A DNA stretch of 55,637 nucleotides from Pseudomonadales bacterium (GTDB lineage Bacteria; Pseudomonadota; Gammaproteobacteria; Pseudomonadales; Ketobacteraceae), in assembly GCA_002701845.1 (NCBI GenBank), contig NZXG01000066.1, positions 1 through 55,637 of the forward strand, given 5' to 3'. The notes below the pieces were generated by a model. The model saw only the letters and a list, made by a program, of their open reading frames with translations, was not told where the DNA came from and ran no database searches. Shown one piece after another: positions 28,776 through 42,320 of this stretch; the first letter of the stretch is position 1, and the number at the start of each line of letters is the position of its first letter. The translations under genes were made by a program, and so were the position numbers.

Positions 28776-30183
28776 ATGCTCACCAGCCGTATCCGGGAAT
28801 TCGGACGAACCGCCAGCAATTCAACGGCGGTAAACGCCGGCGCCCCGTCCCTACCCGGCGAAAACGGCCTGCCCCTGCTGGGTCACAGCCTGGCTTTCCT
28901 CTACCGGCCGGTGGAAACCGCCCTGGCATTGGAACAGCAATACGGCCCGGTGTTCCGGGTCAAAATTTTTGGCATGAACGCGGTGGTGATGGTGGGGCCG
29001 GAGGCCAATAAACGGGTCCTGCTGGACCGGGAGCAGGCCTTTTCCAATGCCCAGGGGTGGGACTTTTTTATTGGCCGTTTTTTCCACCGCGGCGCCATGC
29101 TGCTGGACTTTGAGGAACATCGCCTGCACCGCAGCATTATGCAGGCGGCCTTTAAAAAGCCGGCGCTGATGGACTACGTTACCCATATGAACCCGGTGAT
29201 CGAAGCCGGGTTGCCAACCTGGTGCGGCAGCGGCCCGGGGGGCAGAATCCACCTGCTGCCCCGAATCAAACAACTGACCCTGGATATCGCCACCGAGGTG
29301 TTCATGGGGGAGCGGCTGGGGGCCCCAGGCGGATGCCATCAACCAGGCGTTTGTTGACTGCGTGCTGGCGGGCACCGCGCTGGTCCGGTTTCCCGTACCC
29401 GGTGGCCGCTGGCATCGCGGGTTGCAGGCCCGGCGCCGGCTGGAGCAGTTCTTCGGCCGCCGGGTGGCCAGCCGCCGGCGGCAGCCGGGGCCGGATTTAT
29501 TCAGCCAGTTGTGTCAGGCTGAGGATGACCGGGGCCAGCGCTTCAGCGACGCTGACGTGGTGAACCATATGATTTTCCTGATGATGGCGGCCCACGACAC
29601 CTCCACCCTCACCCTCTGTGCCATGATGTATTACCTGGCGCGACATCCTCACTGGCAGCAGCGTCTGCGGGAAGAATCCCGGGCTTTGGGAAAAACCCGT
29701 TTAATCTTCACGGACCTGGAGCAGCTCACCGGAATCGGGCAGGTCATGCGGGAGGCACTGCGGCTGATGCCGCCGGTGCATGGCATCCCCAGACGCACTG
29801 TCAAACCGGTGCAGTTTAACGGTGCCACTATTCCGGCCGGCACCTTTGTGATGATCAGCCCCTATGTCACCCAGCATATGGCCCGCCACTGGCCGGCACC
29901 GGAGCGCTTTGACCCGGAACGCTTCGCCCCGGACCGGCTGCCCCTGCCGGACCCCTATCAATACATTCCTTTTGGTGGCGGTGCCCATAAGTGTATCGGT
30001 CTGCACTTCGCCGAATTGCAGATCAAGACCATCCTCCACCAGATTCTGTTGCGCTTTGAGTGGAGTGTTCCCTCTCACTACCGGATGCCGGTGAATTTCA
30101 CCACCCTACCCAAACCCGCGGACGATCTGCCGGTTTATCTGACGGCGCTTAGCCCGTCCCGTCACCCCTCAACCAACCCCTGA
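28776..30183 (+). pseudogene. Cytochrome P450, one frameshift
   Basis: The two frames together make a full-length P450 of about 468 aa. Visible are the I-helix oxygen-binding motif MAAHDTSTLTL, the K-helix EALRLMPP (ExxR), and the haem-binding loop YIPFGGGAHKCIGLHFAE. An AGGAG site precedes the ATG. The shift lies at the GGGGGCCCC run at 29318-29326; removing one C gives GAQADAINQAFVDCVLAG and joins the frames. The substrate is unknown; sterol, alkane or terpene-like substrates are possible. It probably forms a unit with the MpaB-type gene 104 nt upstream. Confidence 0.85.
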
Positions 30184-33532
<3,349 letters not shown>

Positions 33533-33536
<4 letters not shown>

Positions 33537-34567
33537 AACTGCGCTCCAACCAACTGAAGGAACATTTCGCCAAGGGCAAGGTGCTGCCGGTGTATGTGCT
33601 AAGCGGTGATGAACCCTTGCTGTTGCAGGAGGCGGCAGACCTTATTCGCAGTGCCTGCCGGGACCAGGGTTTCAACGAGCGGGAGCTGTTCAATGTGGAA
33701 CCCGGTTTCGACTGGAGCGAGCTGCTAACCGCCGGCAACACCCTGTCGCTGTTTGGTGACCGCAAGATTCTGGAAGTGCGTCACCCCAAACCCAAGTTTG
33801 ATGATACGGCCCGCAAAGCTCTGCAAACCTATTGCCAGGATCCCAGCCCGGACAACGTATTGTTATTGATACTGCCGCGGGTGGATAAAAAAGTTCAATC
33901 CGCTAAATGGTTTCAGGCCCTGGAACAGGCGGGCGCCTTTATTCAGGTATGGCCGGTGGATCTGCATCAGTTGCCGCAGTGGATCCATCAGCGCATGCAG
34001 CAGGCGGGGCTGGAACCCACCCGGGAAGCAGTACAACTACTGGCGGAACGGGTGGAGGGCAATCTGCTGGCGGCGGCCCAGGAGGTGGAAAAACTGCTTT
34101 TGCTGCGGGGCGGCGGCCCCATTGATGTCCGGGACATCGAAGACTCGGTGGCCGATCACGCCCGTTACAACCTCTACGATCTGGTGGATGAAGCCCTGGC
34201 GGGACAACAGGAGCATGCTCTGCGCATGCTGTATCAACTGCGCGCCGGAGGCATGGAACCGGCGGTACTGTTGTGGGCCTTCAGCAAGGAGTTGCGGGCC
34301 CTGGCGGGCATGTCTCACCTATTGCAAAACGGCATGGCCCCGGCCCGGGTACTGCAGGAATACCGGGTGTGGGAACGACGTAAACCACTGCTGCAGGAAA
34401 CCCTGCGGCGAGTGCCACTCAGTGTGCTGCGGCATTGCCTGATGGAAGCCGCCCGGGTGGACCAGGCCATCAAAGGAATTGGTGAAGGGGATCCCTGGGA
34501 CGGGTTTACCACCATTATACTCTGGTTGTCCGGTAAACTGCGCCCCACCAGGCTGGCGTTGGCCTGA
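33533..34567 (+). CDS. holA: DNA polymerase III subunit delta
   Basis: Clamp-loader subunit that opens the sliding clamp. The N-terminus is typical (MKLRSNQLKEHFAKGKVLPV, then YVLSGDEPLLLQEAADLIR). A conserved AAA-like fold follows and the C-terminal helical domain contains MEPAVLLWAFSKELRALAGM. 344 aa with the ATG overlapping the lptE stop; the open frame upstream of this ATG is inside lptE and has no similarity. Confidence 0.96.
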
Positions 34568-34599
34568 CGGGTAGAGCGCTGATTCCCTAAACGCCAATA

Positions 34600-35286
34600 T
34601 TACTGCGCCATGACAACGCCCTTGGTAGTAGGTTCTTTGATAAATGCTATCTCACGGCCTTCGTATTCTTTCAGCGTTGCTGCACGCAGGTTTTTAATGG
34701 TGCTGAACGGCATTTCATAGGTGAACACATCCAGCAACCAGCCCTGCACGTTACCGCCGGGATCGTAATCCGAGATGTACGCCACTTCCACCTCATCACC
34801 GCCCTTGGGGGTCAGCACCCATTGTGCCTCAAATGCGGGACTGCGGATTTTGTTGCTGTCCTCGCTCAGATACTGGGGCTCGGAGTAGACCTGCTTGGTC
34901 ACCACCAGGGTTTGCGGATTCTGCTCCCAGCGGGAATACAGCACACTGTCACGGTCCCGTTCCGGCCAGGGGGCATCCACCACGGTGTAGGTAATGGTTT
35001 CGCGCTCACTGATGTCCTTCAGTTTCTCCACCTTGGAGATTTTATCCATCCACTGCGGAAATGCACTGTAATCCGATAGAAACGCCACCAGGCTCGACAG
35101 GCTGGCCTGCAGGCGGGTAACCACCTTCACCTGCTTCAGGGGGCTGTTCTCCGAGGCCTGGGTGTAGAGCTGAATGCCGTCCTTATCCATATCCAGCTGC
35201 CAGCCCTCGGCCCGTACCAGGCCCGAGCATAGTAGCGCGCAACACAACAGCGCGATTTTACAGGGTGTGAATGCATGCCAGGGCAT
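34600..35286 (-). CDS. Exported START-domain protein
   Basis: A 228-aa protein with a signal peptide (residues 1-26, MPWHAFTPCKIALLCCALLC then SGLVRAEG). Its START/Bet v 1-like lipid-binding domain (about 30-220) includes WQLDMDKDGIQLYTQ, FLSDYSAFPQWMD and SDYDPGGNVQGWLLDVF. The ATG is set by a GGAGGAAAGG site. Probable periplasmic; ligand unknown. It converges with holA. A terminator separates it from pnp upstream, so it has its own promoter. Confidence 0.88.
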   Translation of the reverse strand: MPWHAFTPCKIALLCCALLCSGLVRAEGWQLDMDKDGIQLYTQASENSPLKQVKVVTRLQASLSSLVAFLSDYSAFPQWMDKISKVEKLKDISERETITYTVVDAPWPERDRDSVLYSRWEQNPQTLVVTKQVYSEPQYLSEDSNKIRSPAFEAQWVLTPKGGDEVEVAYISDYDPGGNVQGWLLDVFTYEMPFSTIKNLRAATLKEYEGREIAFIKEPTTKGVVMAQ

Positions 35287-35426
35287 ATCCCTTTCCTCCC
35301 GTGTTTTTATTGTTTTGAGTGGCTGGAGACAGGTTCCAGACCACAGTGTCGGACAATCGATCCGCAACTAGATTACGCAATGGCCTGAATGAAGACAACT
35401 GTATTTTATATAACCAAGTGTAACGA

Positions 35427-35450
35427 AAAAGGGAGCCGAAGCTCCCTTTT
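35427..35450 (-). terminator. Intrinsic terminator of pnp
   Basis: AAAAGGGAGC, a TTCG tetraloop region, then GCTCCCTTTTT on the minus strand, 40 nt after the pnp stop. The hairpin is symmetrical with A- and T-tracts on both sides. Confidence 0.9.
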
Positions 35451-35490
35451 AATTCTATAAGACAGTATTTCTGTCAGCAAGCGGCGGGGC

Positions 35491-37596
35491 TCACTGGTCG
35501 CCGGCCTCCGCCTTGGCTTCCTTAATGCTCAGTTTGATGCGGCCGCGATTGTCCACATCCAGCACCTTCACCATCACCTCCTGGCCTTCCTGCAGGTAGT
35601 CAGTGACATTATTGACCCGCTCTTCAGCGATCTGGGAGATGTGCACCAAGCCATCGGTTCCGGGCAGAATATTCACAAAAGCGCCGAAGTCGACGATCTT
35701 GTTCACCTTGCCTTTATAGATCTGGCCGATTTCCGCTTCGGCGGTAATACCTTCCACCATGGACAGAGCCTTCTCCGCGGACGCCTGGTTTTCACCGTAG
35801 ATACGCACCTGGCCATCGTCGTTGATATCGATCTCGGCACCGGACTCTTCACAAATGGAGCGGATGGTGGCGCCACCCTTGCCGATCACATCACGGATTT
35901 TGTCCGGGTGGATCTTAATGGTCAGGTACACCGGCGCGTCTTCGGACAGAGTGCCACGGGGCGCGCTCAGCACCTTGTTCATCTCGCCCAGAATGTGCAA
36001 CCGGCCTTCCTTCGCCTGATTGAGCGCGGTCTCCATGATCTCTTCGGTAATGCCGGTGATTTTGATATCCATCTGCAGGGCGGTGATGCCCTGGTCGGTA
36101 CCGGCCACTTTGAAGTCCATGTCACCCAGGTGATCCTCGTCACCCAGAATATCCGACAGCACCGCAAACCGCTCACCTTCCTTCACCAACCCCATGGCGA
36201 TACCCGCCACCGGCGACTTCATGGGCACGCCGGCATCCATCAGCGCCAGACTGGAACCACAGACCGAGGCCATGGAGGAGGAGCCGTTGGATTCGGTAAT
36301 CTCCGACACCACGCGAATGGCATAGGGGAAATCGTTGCTGTCCGGCAGCATGGCCTGAACCCCGCGCCGGGCGAGACGGCCGTGGCCGATTTCGCGCCGC
36401 TTGGGGGCCAGCTGAAAACTGATTTCACCCACGCAGAAGGGGGGGAAGTTGTAGTGCAGCATAAAGGGATCCTGCTTCATTCCCTCCAGGGAATCGATGC
36501 TTTGGGAATCCCGCAGACTGCCCAGGGTAGCGGTGACGATGGCCTGGGTTTCACCCCGGGTGAACAACGCCGAACCATGGGTCCGGGGCAGCACGCCCAC
36601 TTCCACACTGATGGGACGCACGGTTTTGTGGTCACGGCCATCGATACGGGGTTTGCCCGTCAGCACGTTCTCCCGCACGATCACATATTCCAGGTGGTGG
36701 AAGATATCTTTCACCGCCCGCTCGCCCGGAGCCGACTCGTCCTCCGGATTGCACAGCTCCGCCACGGCTTCCGCCCGCAGCTCGCTGACCCGACCGTAAC
36801 GCTCCTGCTTGTCGTGAATCTGATAAGCCTCTTCCAGCCGGCTACCCACCAGGTTTTTCACCGCCTGTTCCAGCTCGGTGTTGTGGGCCGGTGGCTGCCA
36901 GTCCCAGGCCGGTGTATTCACCTCAGCGGCGAATTCCTTGATGGCGCTGATGGCTTTTTGCATTTCCATATGGCCAAACAGCACCGCGCCCAGCATCTGG
37001 TCTTCGGTGAGTTCCTGAGCTTCGGATTCCACCATCAGCACCGCTTCTTCGGTGCCGGCCACCACCAGATCCAGCTTGGAGGTCTGCAGCTGATCGTAGC
37101 TGGGGTTCAGCACATACATGCCGTCGTTGTAACCCACCCGGGCCGCACCGATAGGCCCAAGAAACGGGATGCCGGCGATGGACAGGGCCGCGGACGCACC
37201 GATCAGGGCGGCGATATCCGGGTCGTTCTTTTTGTCGGTGGAGAGCACGGTGGCGATGACCTGGACTTCATTGGTAAAGCCATCGGGGAACAGCGGGCGG
37301 ATGGGCCGGTCAATCAGCCGGGAAGTCAGGGTTTCTTTTTCGGAGGGGCGCCCCTCCCGTTTCAGAAAACCACCGGGAATCCGGCCCGCCGCGTAAAATT
37401 TCTCCTGGTAATTCACGGTCAGGGGGAAGAAATCAATACCGGGACTGGGCTCTTTACGGGCCACCACGGTCACCAGCACTGAGCAGGACTCCGTGGTGAC
37501 TGTAACTGCACCGGTGGCCTGGCGCGCCACTTTTCCGGACTCCAGCACAAATTTTTGATTACCAAATTCGAATTCTTTCGTTACCACTTTAAACAT
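35491..37596 (-). CDS. pnp: Polyribonucleotide nucleotidyltransferase (PNPase)
   Basis: Phosphorolytic 3'-5' exoribonuclease and degradosome component. Two RNase PH domains are present (about 10-230 and 310-545, with [18 protein letters not shown] in the first). A KH domain follows ([20 protein letters not shown], about 560-590), then an S1 domain ([20 protein letters not shown], about 620-690). The 701-aa length is normal. A GGAAGGTGAAAA stretch precedes the ATG. It lies downstream of rpsO with a terminator-like hairpin between them, as in E. coli. Confidence 0.98.
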   Translation of the reverse strand: MFKVVTKEFEFGNQKFVLESGKVARQATGAVTVTTESCSVLVTVVARKEPSPGIDFFPLTVNYQEKFYAAGRIPGGFLKREGRPSEKETLTSRLIDRPIRPLFPDGFTNEVQVIATVLSTDKKNDPDIAALIGASAALSIAGIPFLGPIGAARVGYNDGMYVLNPSYDQLQTSKLDLVVAGTEEAVLMVESEAQELTEDQMLGAVLFGHMEMQKAISAIKEFAAEVNTPAWDWQPPAHNTELEQAVKNLVGSRLEEAYQIHDKQERYGRVSELRAEAVAELCNPEDESAPGERAVKDIFHHLEYVIVRENVLTGKPRIDGRDHKTVRPISVEVGVLPRTHGSALFTRGETQAIVTATLGSLRDSQSIDSLEGMKQDPFMLHYNFPPFCVGEISFQLAPKRREIGHGRLARRGVQAMLPDSNDFPYAIRVVSEITESNGSSSMASVCGSSLALMDAGVPMKSPVAGIAMGLVKEGERFAVLSDILGDEDHLGDMDFKVAGTDQGITALQMDIKITGITEEIMETALNQAKEGRLHILGEMNKVLSAPRGTLSEDAPVYLTIKIHPDKIRDVIGKGGATIRSICEESGAEIDINDDGQVRIYGENQASAEKALSMVEGITAEAEIGQIYKGKVNKIVDFGAFVNILPGTDGLVHISQIAEERVNNVTDYLQEGQEVMVKVLDVDNRGRIKLSIKEAKAEAGDQ

Positions 37597-37731
37597 TTTT
37601 CACCTTCCAATTCGAGACACCGGCCCAACTCGTTCCAATAGATGACTACAGATGATTACTCTGATTCGCCGGCGTTTTGCCTGTTATTCCAGTATTTCAG
37701 TTCAAGGAGTTTCAATTTCAGAGCTGCGAAA

Positions 37732-37770
37732 AAAACACGGCACGGTTCCGGGGGAAACGTGCCGTGTTTT
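37732..37770 (-). terminator. Hairpin between rpsO and pnp (terminator)
   Basis: A perfect 13-bp stem (AAAACACGGCACG with CGTGCCGTGTTTT) around a 13-nt loop, followed by seven U residues on the minus strand. It would end most rpsO transcripts and leave partial read-through into pnp. The flanking 37771-37888 stretch holds several CACCGG repeats and no gene. Confidence 0.85.
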
Positions 37771-37888
37771 CAGCGATTCAGCCTCACACCGGGGCAGCGC
37801 ACCGGGCTTTGCACCGGACCTTGGGCCGGATTCGCCACCGGGCGCTGCAGCAGGTTGAGGGCTGATAATTCAGGTTCCGCGCCTTGCA

Positions 37889-38158
37889 TTAACGACGCAG
37901 ACCCAGTTTGCCGATCAGTGCGGTGTAACGATCCAGATCCTTGCGCTTGAGGTAATCCAGCAGTTTACGCCGCTGGTTTACCATGCGGATCAACCCCCGG
38001 CGGGAGTGGTGATCTTTACTGTGGGCCTTGAAGTGGCCCTGCAGCTGATTGATTTGCGCGGTCAGCAGGGCTACCTGCACCTCAGGCGAGCCGGTATCCC
38101 CCTGACCCCGTTGATGTTCGGCGACCACTTTCGCTTTTTCTTCAGCACTCAATGACAT
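37889..38158 (-). CDS. rpsO: 30S ribosomal protein S15
   Basis: Primary 16S-binding protein of 89 aa; typical sequence [34 protein letters not shown] and [20 protein letters not shown]. The ATG is chosen because a GGAG site lies 8 nt upstream; an in-frame TTG 15 nt upstream is inside that region. It has a structured leader (separate entry) consistent with autoregulation. Confidence 0.98.
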   Translation of the reverse strand: MSLSAEEKAKVVAEHQRGQGDTGSPEVQVALLTAQINQLQGHFKAHSKDHHSRRGLIRMVNQRRKLLDYLKRKDLDRYTALIGKLGLRR

Positions 38159-38171
38159 TGCTTGTTTCTCC

Positions 38172-38226
38172 AAATATGCATTGCAAATTTACCGACCCAA
38201 CCACGCATATTTACAGTTCGGTCGGC
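38172..38226 (-). promoter_or_regulatory. rpsO leader, pseudoknot-like S15 operator
   Basis: In transcript order the leader holds GCCGACC (38226-38220), AAATATGC (38212-38205), GGTCGG(T) (38197-38191) and GCATATTT (38179-38172). The first pairs with the third and the second with the fourth, an interleaved H-type pseudoknot with 7, 7 and 11-nt loops. The last strand abuts the GGAG ribosome-binding site. E. coli S15 represses its own mRNA through a pseudoknot of this topology. Confidence 0.6.
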
Positions 38227-38240
38227 TACTACGTTAGCAG

Positions 38241-39167
38241 CTAGCTGCCACTTATCAATCGCCGGGGAGCCACTTTACCATCGTCCAGCATCTCCCCCAC
38301 GCCGATAAATTCCTGTTCCGGCCCCACCAGTTTGACCCAGCCACTGTGGGGGGAGCCGGGCACCTGCACCGGATTACCGTTGCGCAGATAATAAGCAGAG
38401 CCCTCAGTCAACTGCAGCGCCGGCCAGTGGTCGGCGCTGGTGCCCAGGGGCAACAGTAGTTGATCCAGGGCCTGATGACCACCACTGGTAATGGTCTCCG
38501 CCAGGGTTTCCACGGTCACCGCCTGAGCGAGATCATAGGGACCGGCTTTGGTGCGACTCAATTCTACCACATGGGCCAGATTACCCATAGCTGCAGCGAT
38601 ATCCTCCACCAGATTTCGTACATAGGTGCCTTTGCTGCAGCTGACCGCCAGGGCGAAGTGGCGGTTATCGCAGTCCAGCACACTGAGCTGGTGAATAAAC
38701 ACCGGGCGCGCCTCCCGCTCCACTTCCAGGCCCTGCCGGGCCAGCTTGTACAGGGGCTGACCCTGGTGCTTCAGAGCCGAATACATGGAGGGCACTTGCT
38801 TGATCGCCCCCCGAAACTGCTCCAGGGCCTGCTCCAATTGCTCACGGGTAATCCCGCTGGTGTCACAGGTCTCCACCACTTCGCCATCAGCATCGGCGGT
38901 GGTGGTCCGTTCGCCCCAACGGGCCCTCACCTCATAGGCCTTGTCCGCATCCAGCAGGAACTGGGAGAACTTGGTGGCCTCGCCGAAGCAAAGCGGTAGT
39001 ACCCCCGTGGCCAGCGGATCCAGACTGCCGGTGTGGCCCACCTTGGCCGCCCCGTACATGCGCTTCACCCGCTGTAATATCTCGTTGGAGGTGCAGCCGG
39101 CGGGCTTGTCCAGCACCAGGACACCGTCCACGGCGCGGCCGCGCTGTCGTCGTCTCGCCACCCTCAA
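38241..39167 (-). CDS. truB: tRNA pseudouridine(55) synthase TruB
   Basis: Makes pseudouridine 55 in the T loop of tRNAs. The catalytic aspartate is in KVGHTGSLDPLATGVLPLCF (about residue 50), preceded by VDGVLVLDKPAGCTSNEILQ. The C-terminal PUA-like domain is at about 245-305. 308 aa if it starts at the TTG that overlaps the rbfA stop (TTGA); a GTG two codons later is the alternative. Confidence 0.97.
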   Translation of the reverse strand: MRVARRRQRGRAVDGVLVLDKPAGCTSNEILQRVKRMYGAAKVGHTGSLDPLATGVLPLCFGEATKFSQFLLDADKAYEVRARWGERTTTADADGEVVETCDTSGITREQLEQALEQFRGAIKQVPSMYSALKHQGQPLYKLARQGLEVEREARPVFIHQLSVLDCDNRHFALAVSCSKGTYVRNLVEDIAAAMGNLAHVVELSRTKAGPYDLAQAVTVETLAETITSGGHQALDQLLLPLGTSADHWPALQLTEGSAYYLRNGNPVQVPGSPHSGWVKLVGPEQEFIGVGEMLDDGKVAPRRLISGS

Positions 39168-39577
39168 TCTCCGTCGGTGTTACCGGATTCCGGCTGCTGA
39201 TGACGAGCCTCGTCGTCGGCCACCGCCGCATCAATCAGTCGTGACATGCGCGGACCTTCCACCACCGTACTGTCGTAATGGAAGCGCAGCCGGGGCATGA
39301 CCCGCAGTTTGATACTTTTTGCCAGCAAACTGCGCAGAAAGCCACCCGCATGCTCCAGTACCGCCAGCGACTCCTCCACTTCCTGTGACTCGTCACGGCC
39401 CATAAAGGTCACATACACATCGGCATAAGCCAGATCCCGGCTCACCTGCACACTGTTGATGGTGACCATGCCGATACGGGGATCCTTGATCTCCCGTTGC
39501 AGCAACACCGCCAGATCCCGCTGGATCTGGTCGGCGATGCGATCGGTCCGGTTGTAACCTCGTGCTCCGTGCCGCAA
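39164..39577 (-). CDS. rbfA: Ribosome-binding factor A
   Basis: Late 30S assembly factor with a KH-like fold. Recognisable blocks are RTDRIADQIQRDLAVLLQRE, VTINSVQVSRDLAYADVYVT and LRVMPRLRFHYDSTVV. I prefer the TTG with an AAGGAG site 8 nt upstream (137 aa); another TTG two codons earlier would lie only 2 nt from that site. It sits between infB and truB in the usual order. Confidence 0.95.
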   Translation of the reverse strand: MRHGARGYNRTDRIADQIQRDLAVLLQREIKDPRIGMVTINSVQVSRDLAYADVYVTFMGRDESQEVEESLAVLEHAGGFLRSLLAKSIKLRVMPRLRFHYDSTVVEGPRMSRLIDAAVADDEARHQQPESGNTDGD

Positions 39578-39589
39578 TGCCAATACTCC

Positions 39590-42277
39590 TTAAATGGTAC
39601 GGGCCACTTTCTTGACGTCAAAGACTTCGATCTTGTCGCCTTCTTTCACATCGTTGTAGCTCTTCACCGCGATACCACACTCGATACCGGCATTCACTTC
39701 ATTGACGTCGTCCTTGAACCGGCGCAGGGATTCCAGTTCGCCCTGGAATACCACCACATCGTCCCGCAACACCCGGATCGGCTTGTTGCGGTAAATGGTG
39801 CCTTCCACCACCTTACAACCGGCCACGGCACCGAATTTGGAGGAGCGGAATACATCCCGCACTTCCGCCACGCCGACGATTTCCTCCCGCAGCTCCGGCT
39901 CAAGCAGGCCGGACATGGCCGCTTTCACGTCCTCGATGATGTCGTAGATCACGCTGTAATAGCGCAGCTCCACGTTCTCTTCCTGGCACAGTTTGCGGGC
40001 AGTGGCATCGGCCCGCACATTGAAGCCGATAATGACGGCATTTGAGGTGAGCGCCAGGTTGACGTCGGACTCATTAATCCCGCCCACGCCGGATGACACA
40101 ATGCTGACCTTGACCTCATCGGTGGACAGGTCCTGCAACGCGGTCTGCAGCGCCTCCAGGGAGCCCCGCACGTCGGTCTTCAACACAATGTTGACCACCG
40201 CGCTTTCCCCGGCGCCCATGTTTTCGAACACGTTCTCCAGTTTGGCCGCCTGCTGGCGGGCCAGTCGATTGTGGCGCAGTTTTTTCTGCCGGAACTCCGC
40301 CACTTCCCGTGCCTTACGTTCGTCAGGCACCACCTGAAACTCTTCCCCGGCATCGGGGGCGCCGGCCAGACCCAGAATCTCCACCGGAATCGAGGGCCCG
40401 GCGTGCTCCACCGGTTTGCCGTTTTCATCCAGCATGGCGCGAACCCGGCCGTAGTGTTCCCCGGCCAGCACCATATCGCCCTGGTTGAGAATACCGTTCT
40501 GCACCAGCAGGCTGGCCACCACACCTCGGCCCTTGTCCACCCGGGATTCGATCACCACGCCCTTGGCAGAACCATTGGGCACCGCGGTCAACTCCAGCAG
40601 ATCCGACTGCAGCAGAATGGAATCCAGCAGCTCATCAATACCCTGGCCGGTGTGTGCGGAAACGTTCACGAACTGCACGTCACCGCCCCAGTCTTCCGGG
40701 ATCACATCTTTCTGCGCCAGATCCGCCTTAACCCGGTCCGGATCGGCATCTTCTTTATCAATCTTGTTCACCGCCACTACGATAGGCACATTGGCGGCCC
40801 GGGCGTGGTCGATGGCCTCAGCGGTCTGCGGCATCATGCCGTCATCGGCCGCCACCACCAGCACCACGATGTCGGTGCAGGAGGCACCACGGGCCCGCAT
40901 CTGGGTGAACGCGGCGTGGCCAGGGGTATCCAGGAAGGTAATCATGCCGTGACCGGTTTCCACATGGTAGGCACCGATATGCTGGGTGATACCGCCGGCT
41001 TCTCCGGCCGCTACCCGGGTACGGCGAATGTGGTCCAGCAGGGACGTCTTGCCGTGGTCCACATGGCCCATGATGGTGACCACCGGCGCCCGGGACGCCA
41101 CCTCGGTGCCGTCCTGCTGATCTTCCAGGTGTTCAGCCAGTTCGTCTTCGATGGCGTCTTCGCTCACCAGGCGCACCTTGTGCCCGAACTCCTCAACAAT
41201 CAGCTGCGCGGTGTCACGGTCAATGGACTGGTTCATAGTGGCCATCACGCCCAGGTTAAACAGGGCTTTCACCACTGCCGCGCCTTTCACGGACATCTGC
41301 TGGGCCAGATCCGATACGGTGATGCTCTCACCCAGAGCCACTTCCCGCACCACCGGTCCGGTTGGGTTCTGGAACCCGTGACGATTGAGCCGGGAAGCAG
41401 ATACCCGGGGCACAATCTTGCGTTCCTGCTGCCGGTCCTTGCCCTTCTTCTTGGGCACTTTGCGGGCCCGTTTGGCCTGCCGGGCTTCCCGGTCCAGGCT
41501 GTCCTCGAAGGCGCGCTTGACGATGGCGTCTTTCTCTTCTTCCAGTAATTCGTCTTCGTCTTTTTTCTCGGTCTCGCCGCCACGGCCTTCCAGTTCCTGG
41601 GCAATGCGCCGCGCTTCCTCCAGCGTGCGCTGACGGGCTTCTTCCTCGGCCTTTTTCCTCGCCTCTTCCTTCAGTTTATTCTCTTCAGTGCGCTTGGCCT
41701 CTTCCGCCGCCAACTCCTGTGGAGTCTTATCCGGTTTCTTCGGTGTTTCCTTCTTCGCGCTGTCCTTTTTGGTGGTTTTGGGCTTGCTGACCTTGGCCTC
41801 TTTCTCGGCGGCTGCCTTCTGGGCCGCCTGCTCCGCCCGGCGCGCCTCTTCCGCCGCCCTGCGCTCGGCTTCCTTGCGCTCCTGCTCGGCTTTGCGGGCC
41901 GCCTCTTCCGCCGCCTGGCGTTCCTCTTCCTGGCGCGCTGCCTCTTCGGCTTTGGCCGCTTCCTCCGCTTCCACCGCGGAGCGCTTCACGTAGGTACGCT
42001 TTTTGCGCACTTCCACGTTCACGGTTTTGCTGCGGCCCTGACCGCCGCTCACTTTCAACGTACTGACGCTCTTGCGCTTGAGCGTGATTTTCTTGGGTCC
42101 GGATTCCGACTCACCGTGGGAGCGCTTGAGGTGCGCCAACAGTTGCTCTTTTTCCGTGTCCGAAACCGCTTGCGCAGGATCTTCGTGAGTCAACCCCGCG
42201 GCTTTCATTTGCTGTAACAAAGTCTCTACGGGAATCCCCACGACATCAGCTAGCTGTGCGACGGTCACTTCTGACAT
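39590..42277 (-). CDS. infB: Translation initiation factor IF-2
   Basis: GTPase that recruits initiator tRNA to the 30S subunit. The N-terminal IF2_N domain ([20 protein letters not shown]) is followed by a long Lys/Glu/Ala/Arg-rich coiled region (about 95-290). The G domain is centred at about 400-510, with [14 protein letters not shown] (G1), DTPGHAAF (G3) and NKIDK (G4). 895 aa from the ATG; a GTG 15 nt upstream is possible. It lies 43 nt after nusA. Confidence 0.98.
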   Translation of the reverse strand: MSEVTVAQLADVVGIPVETLLQQMKAAGLTHEDPAQAVSDTEKEQLLAHLKRSHGESESGPKKITLKRKSVSTLKVSGGQGRSKTVNVEVRKKRTYVKRSAVEAEEAAKAEEAARQEEERQAAEEAARKAEQERKEAERRAAEEARRAEQAAQKAAAEKEAKVSKPKTTKKDSAKKETPKKPDKTPQELAAEEAKRTEENKLKEEARKKAEEEARQRTLEEARRIAQELEGRGGETEKKDEDELLEEEKDAIVKRAFEDSLDREARQAKRARKVPKKKGKDRQQERKIVPRVSASRLNRHGFQNPTGPVVREVALGESITVSDLAQQMSVKGAAVVKALFNLGVMATMNQSIDRDTAQLIVEEFGHKVRLVSEDAIEDELAEHLEDQQDGTEVASRAPVVTIMGHVDHGKTSLLDHIRRTRVAAGEAGGITQHIGAYHVETGHGMITFLDTPGHAAFTQMRARGASCTDIVVLVVAADDGMMPQTAEAIDHARAANVPIVVAVNKIDKEDADPDRVKADLAQKDVIPEDWGGDVQFVNVSAHTGQGIDELLDSILLQSDLLELTAVPNGSAKGVVIESRVDKGRGVVASLLVQNGILNQGDMVLAGEHYGRVRAMLDENGKPVEHAGPSIPVEILGLAGAPDAGEEFQVVPDERKAREVAEFRQKKLRHNRLARQQAAKLENVFENMGAGESAVVNIVLKTDVRGSLEALQTALQDLSTDEVKVSIVSSGVGGINESDVNLALTSNAVIIGFNVRADATARKLCQEENVELRYYSVIYDIIEDVKAAMSGLLEPELREEIVGVAEVRDVFRSSKFGAVAGCKVVEGTIYRNKPIRVLRDDVVVFQGELESLRRFKDDVNEVNAGIECGIAVKSYNDVKEGDKIEVFDVKKVARTI

Positions 42278-42320
42278 ATCAGCGTCTCTCACTCCTGTTC
42301 TTCGTGCCGGTTACTGGTGC

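Noticed and set aside
35641-37482. A 613-codon open frame opposite pnp
   Set aside because: Antisense shadow of a highly conserved gene; translation is His/Gly/Gln-rich without recognisable motifs.
37771-37870. CACCGG repeats downstream of rpsO as a CRISPR-like or iteron array
   Set aside because: The copies are only 6 bp, irregularly spaced and without spacers of constant length.
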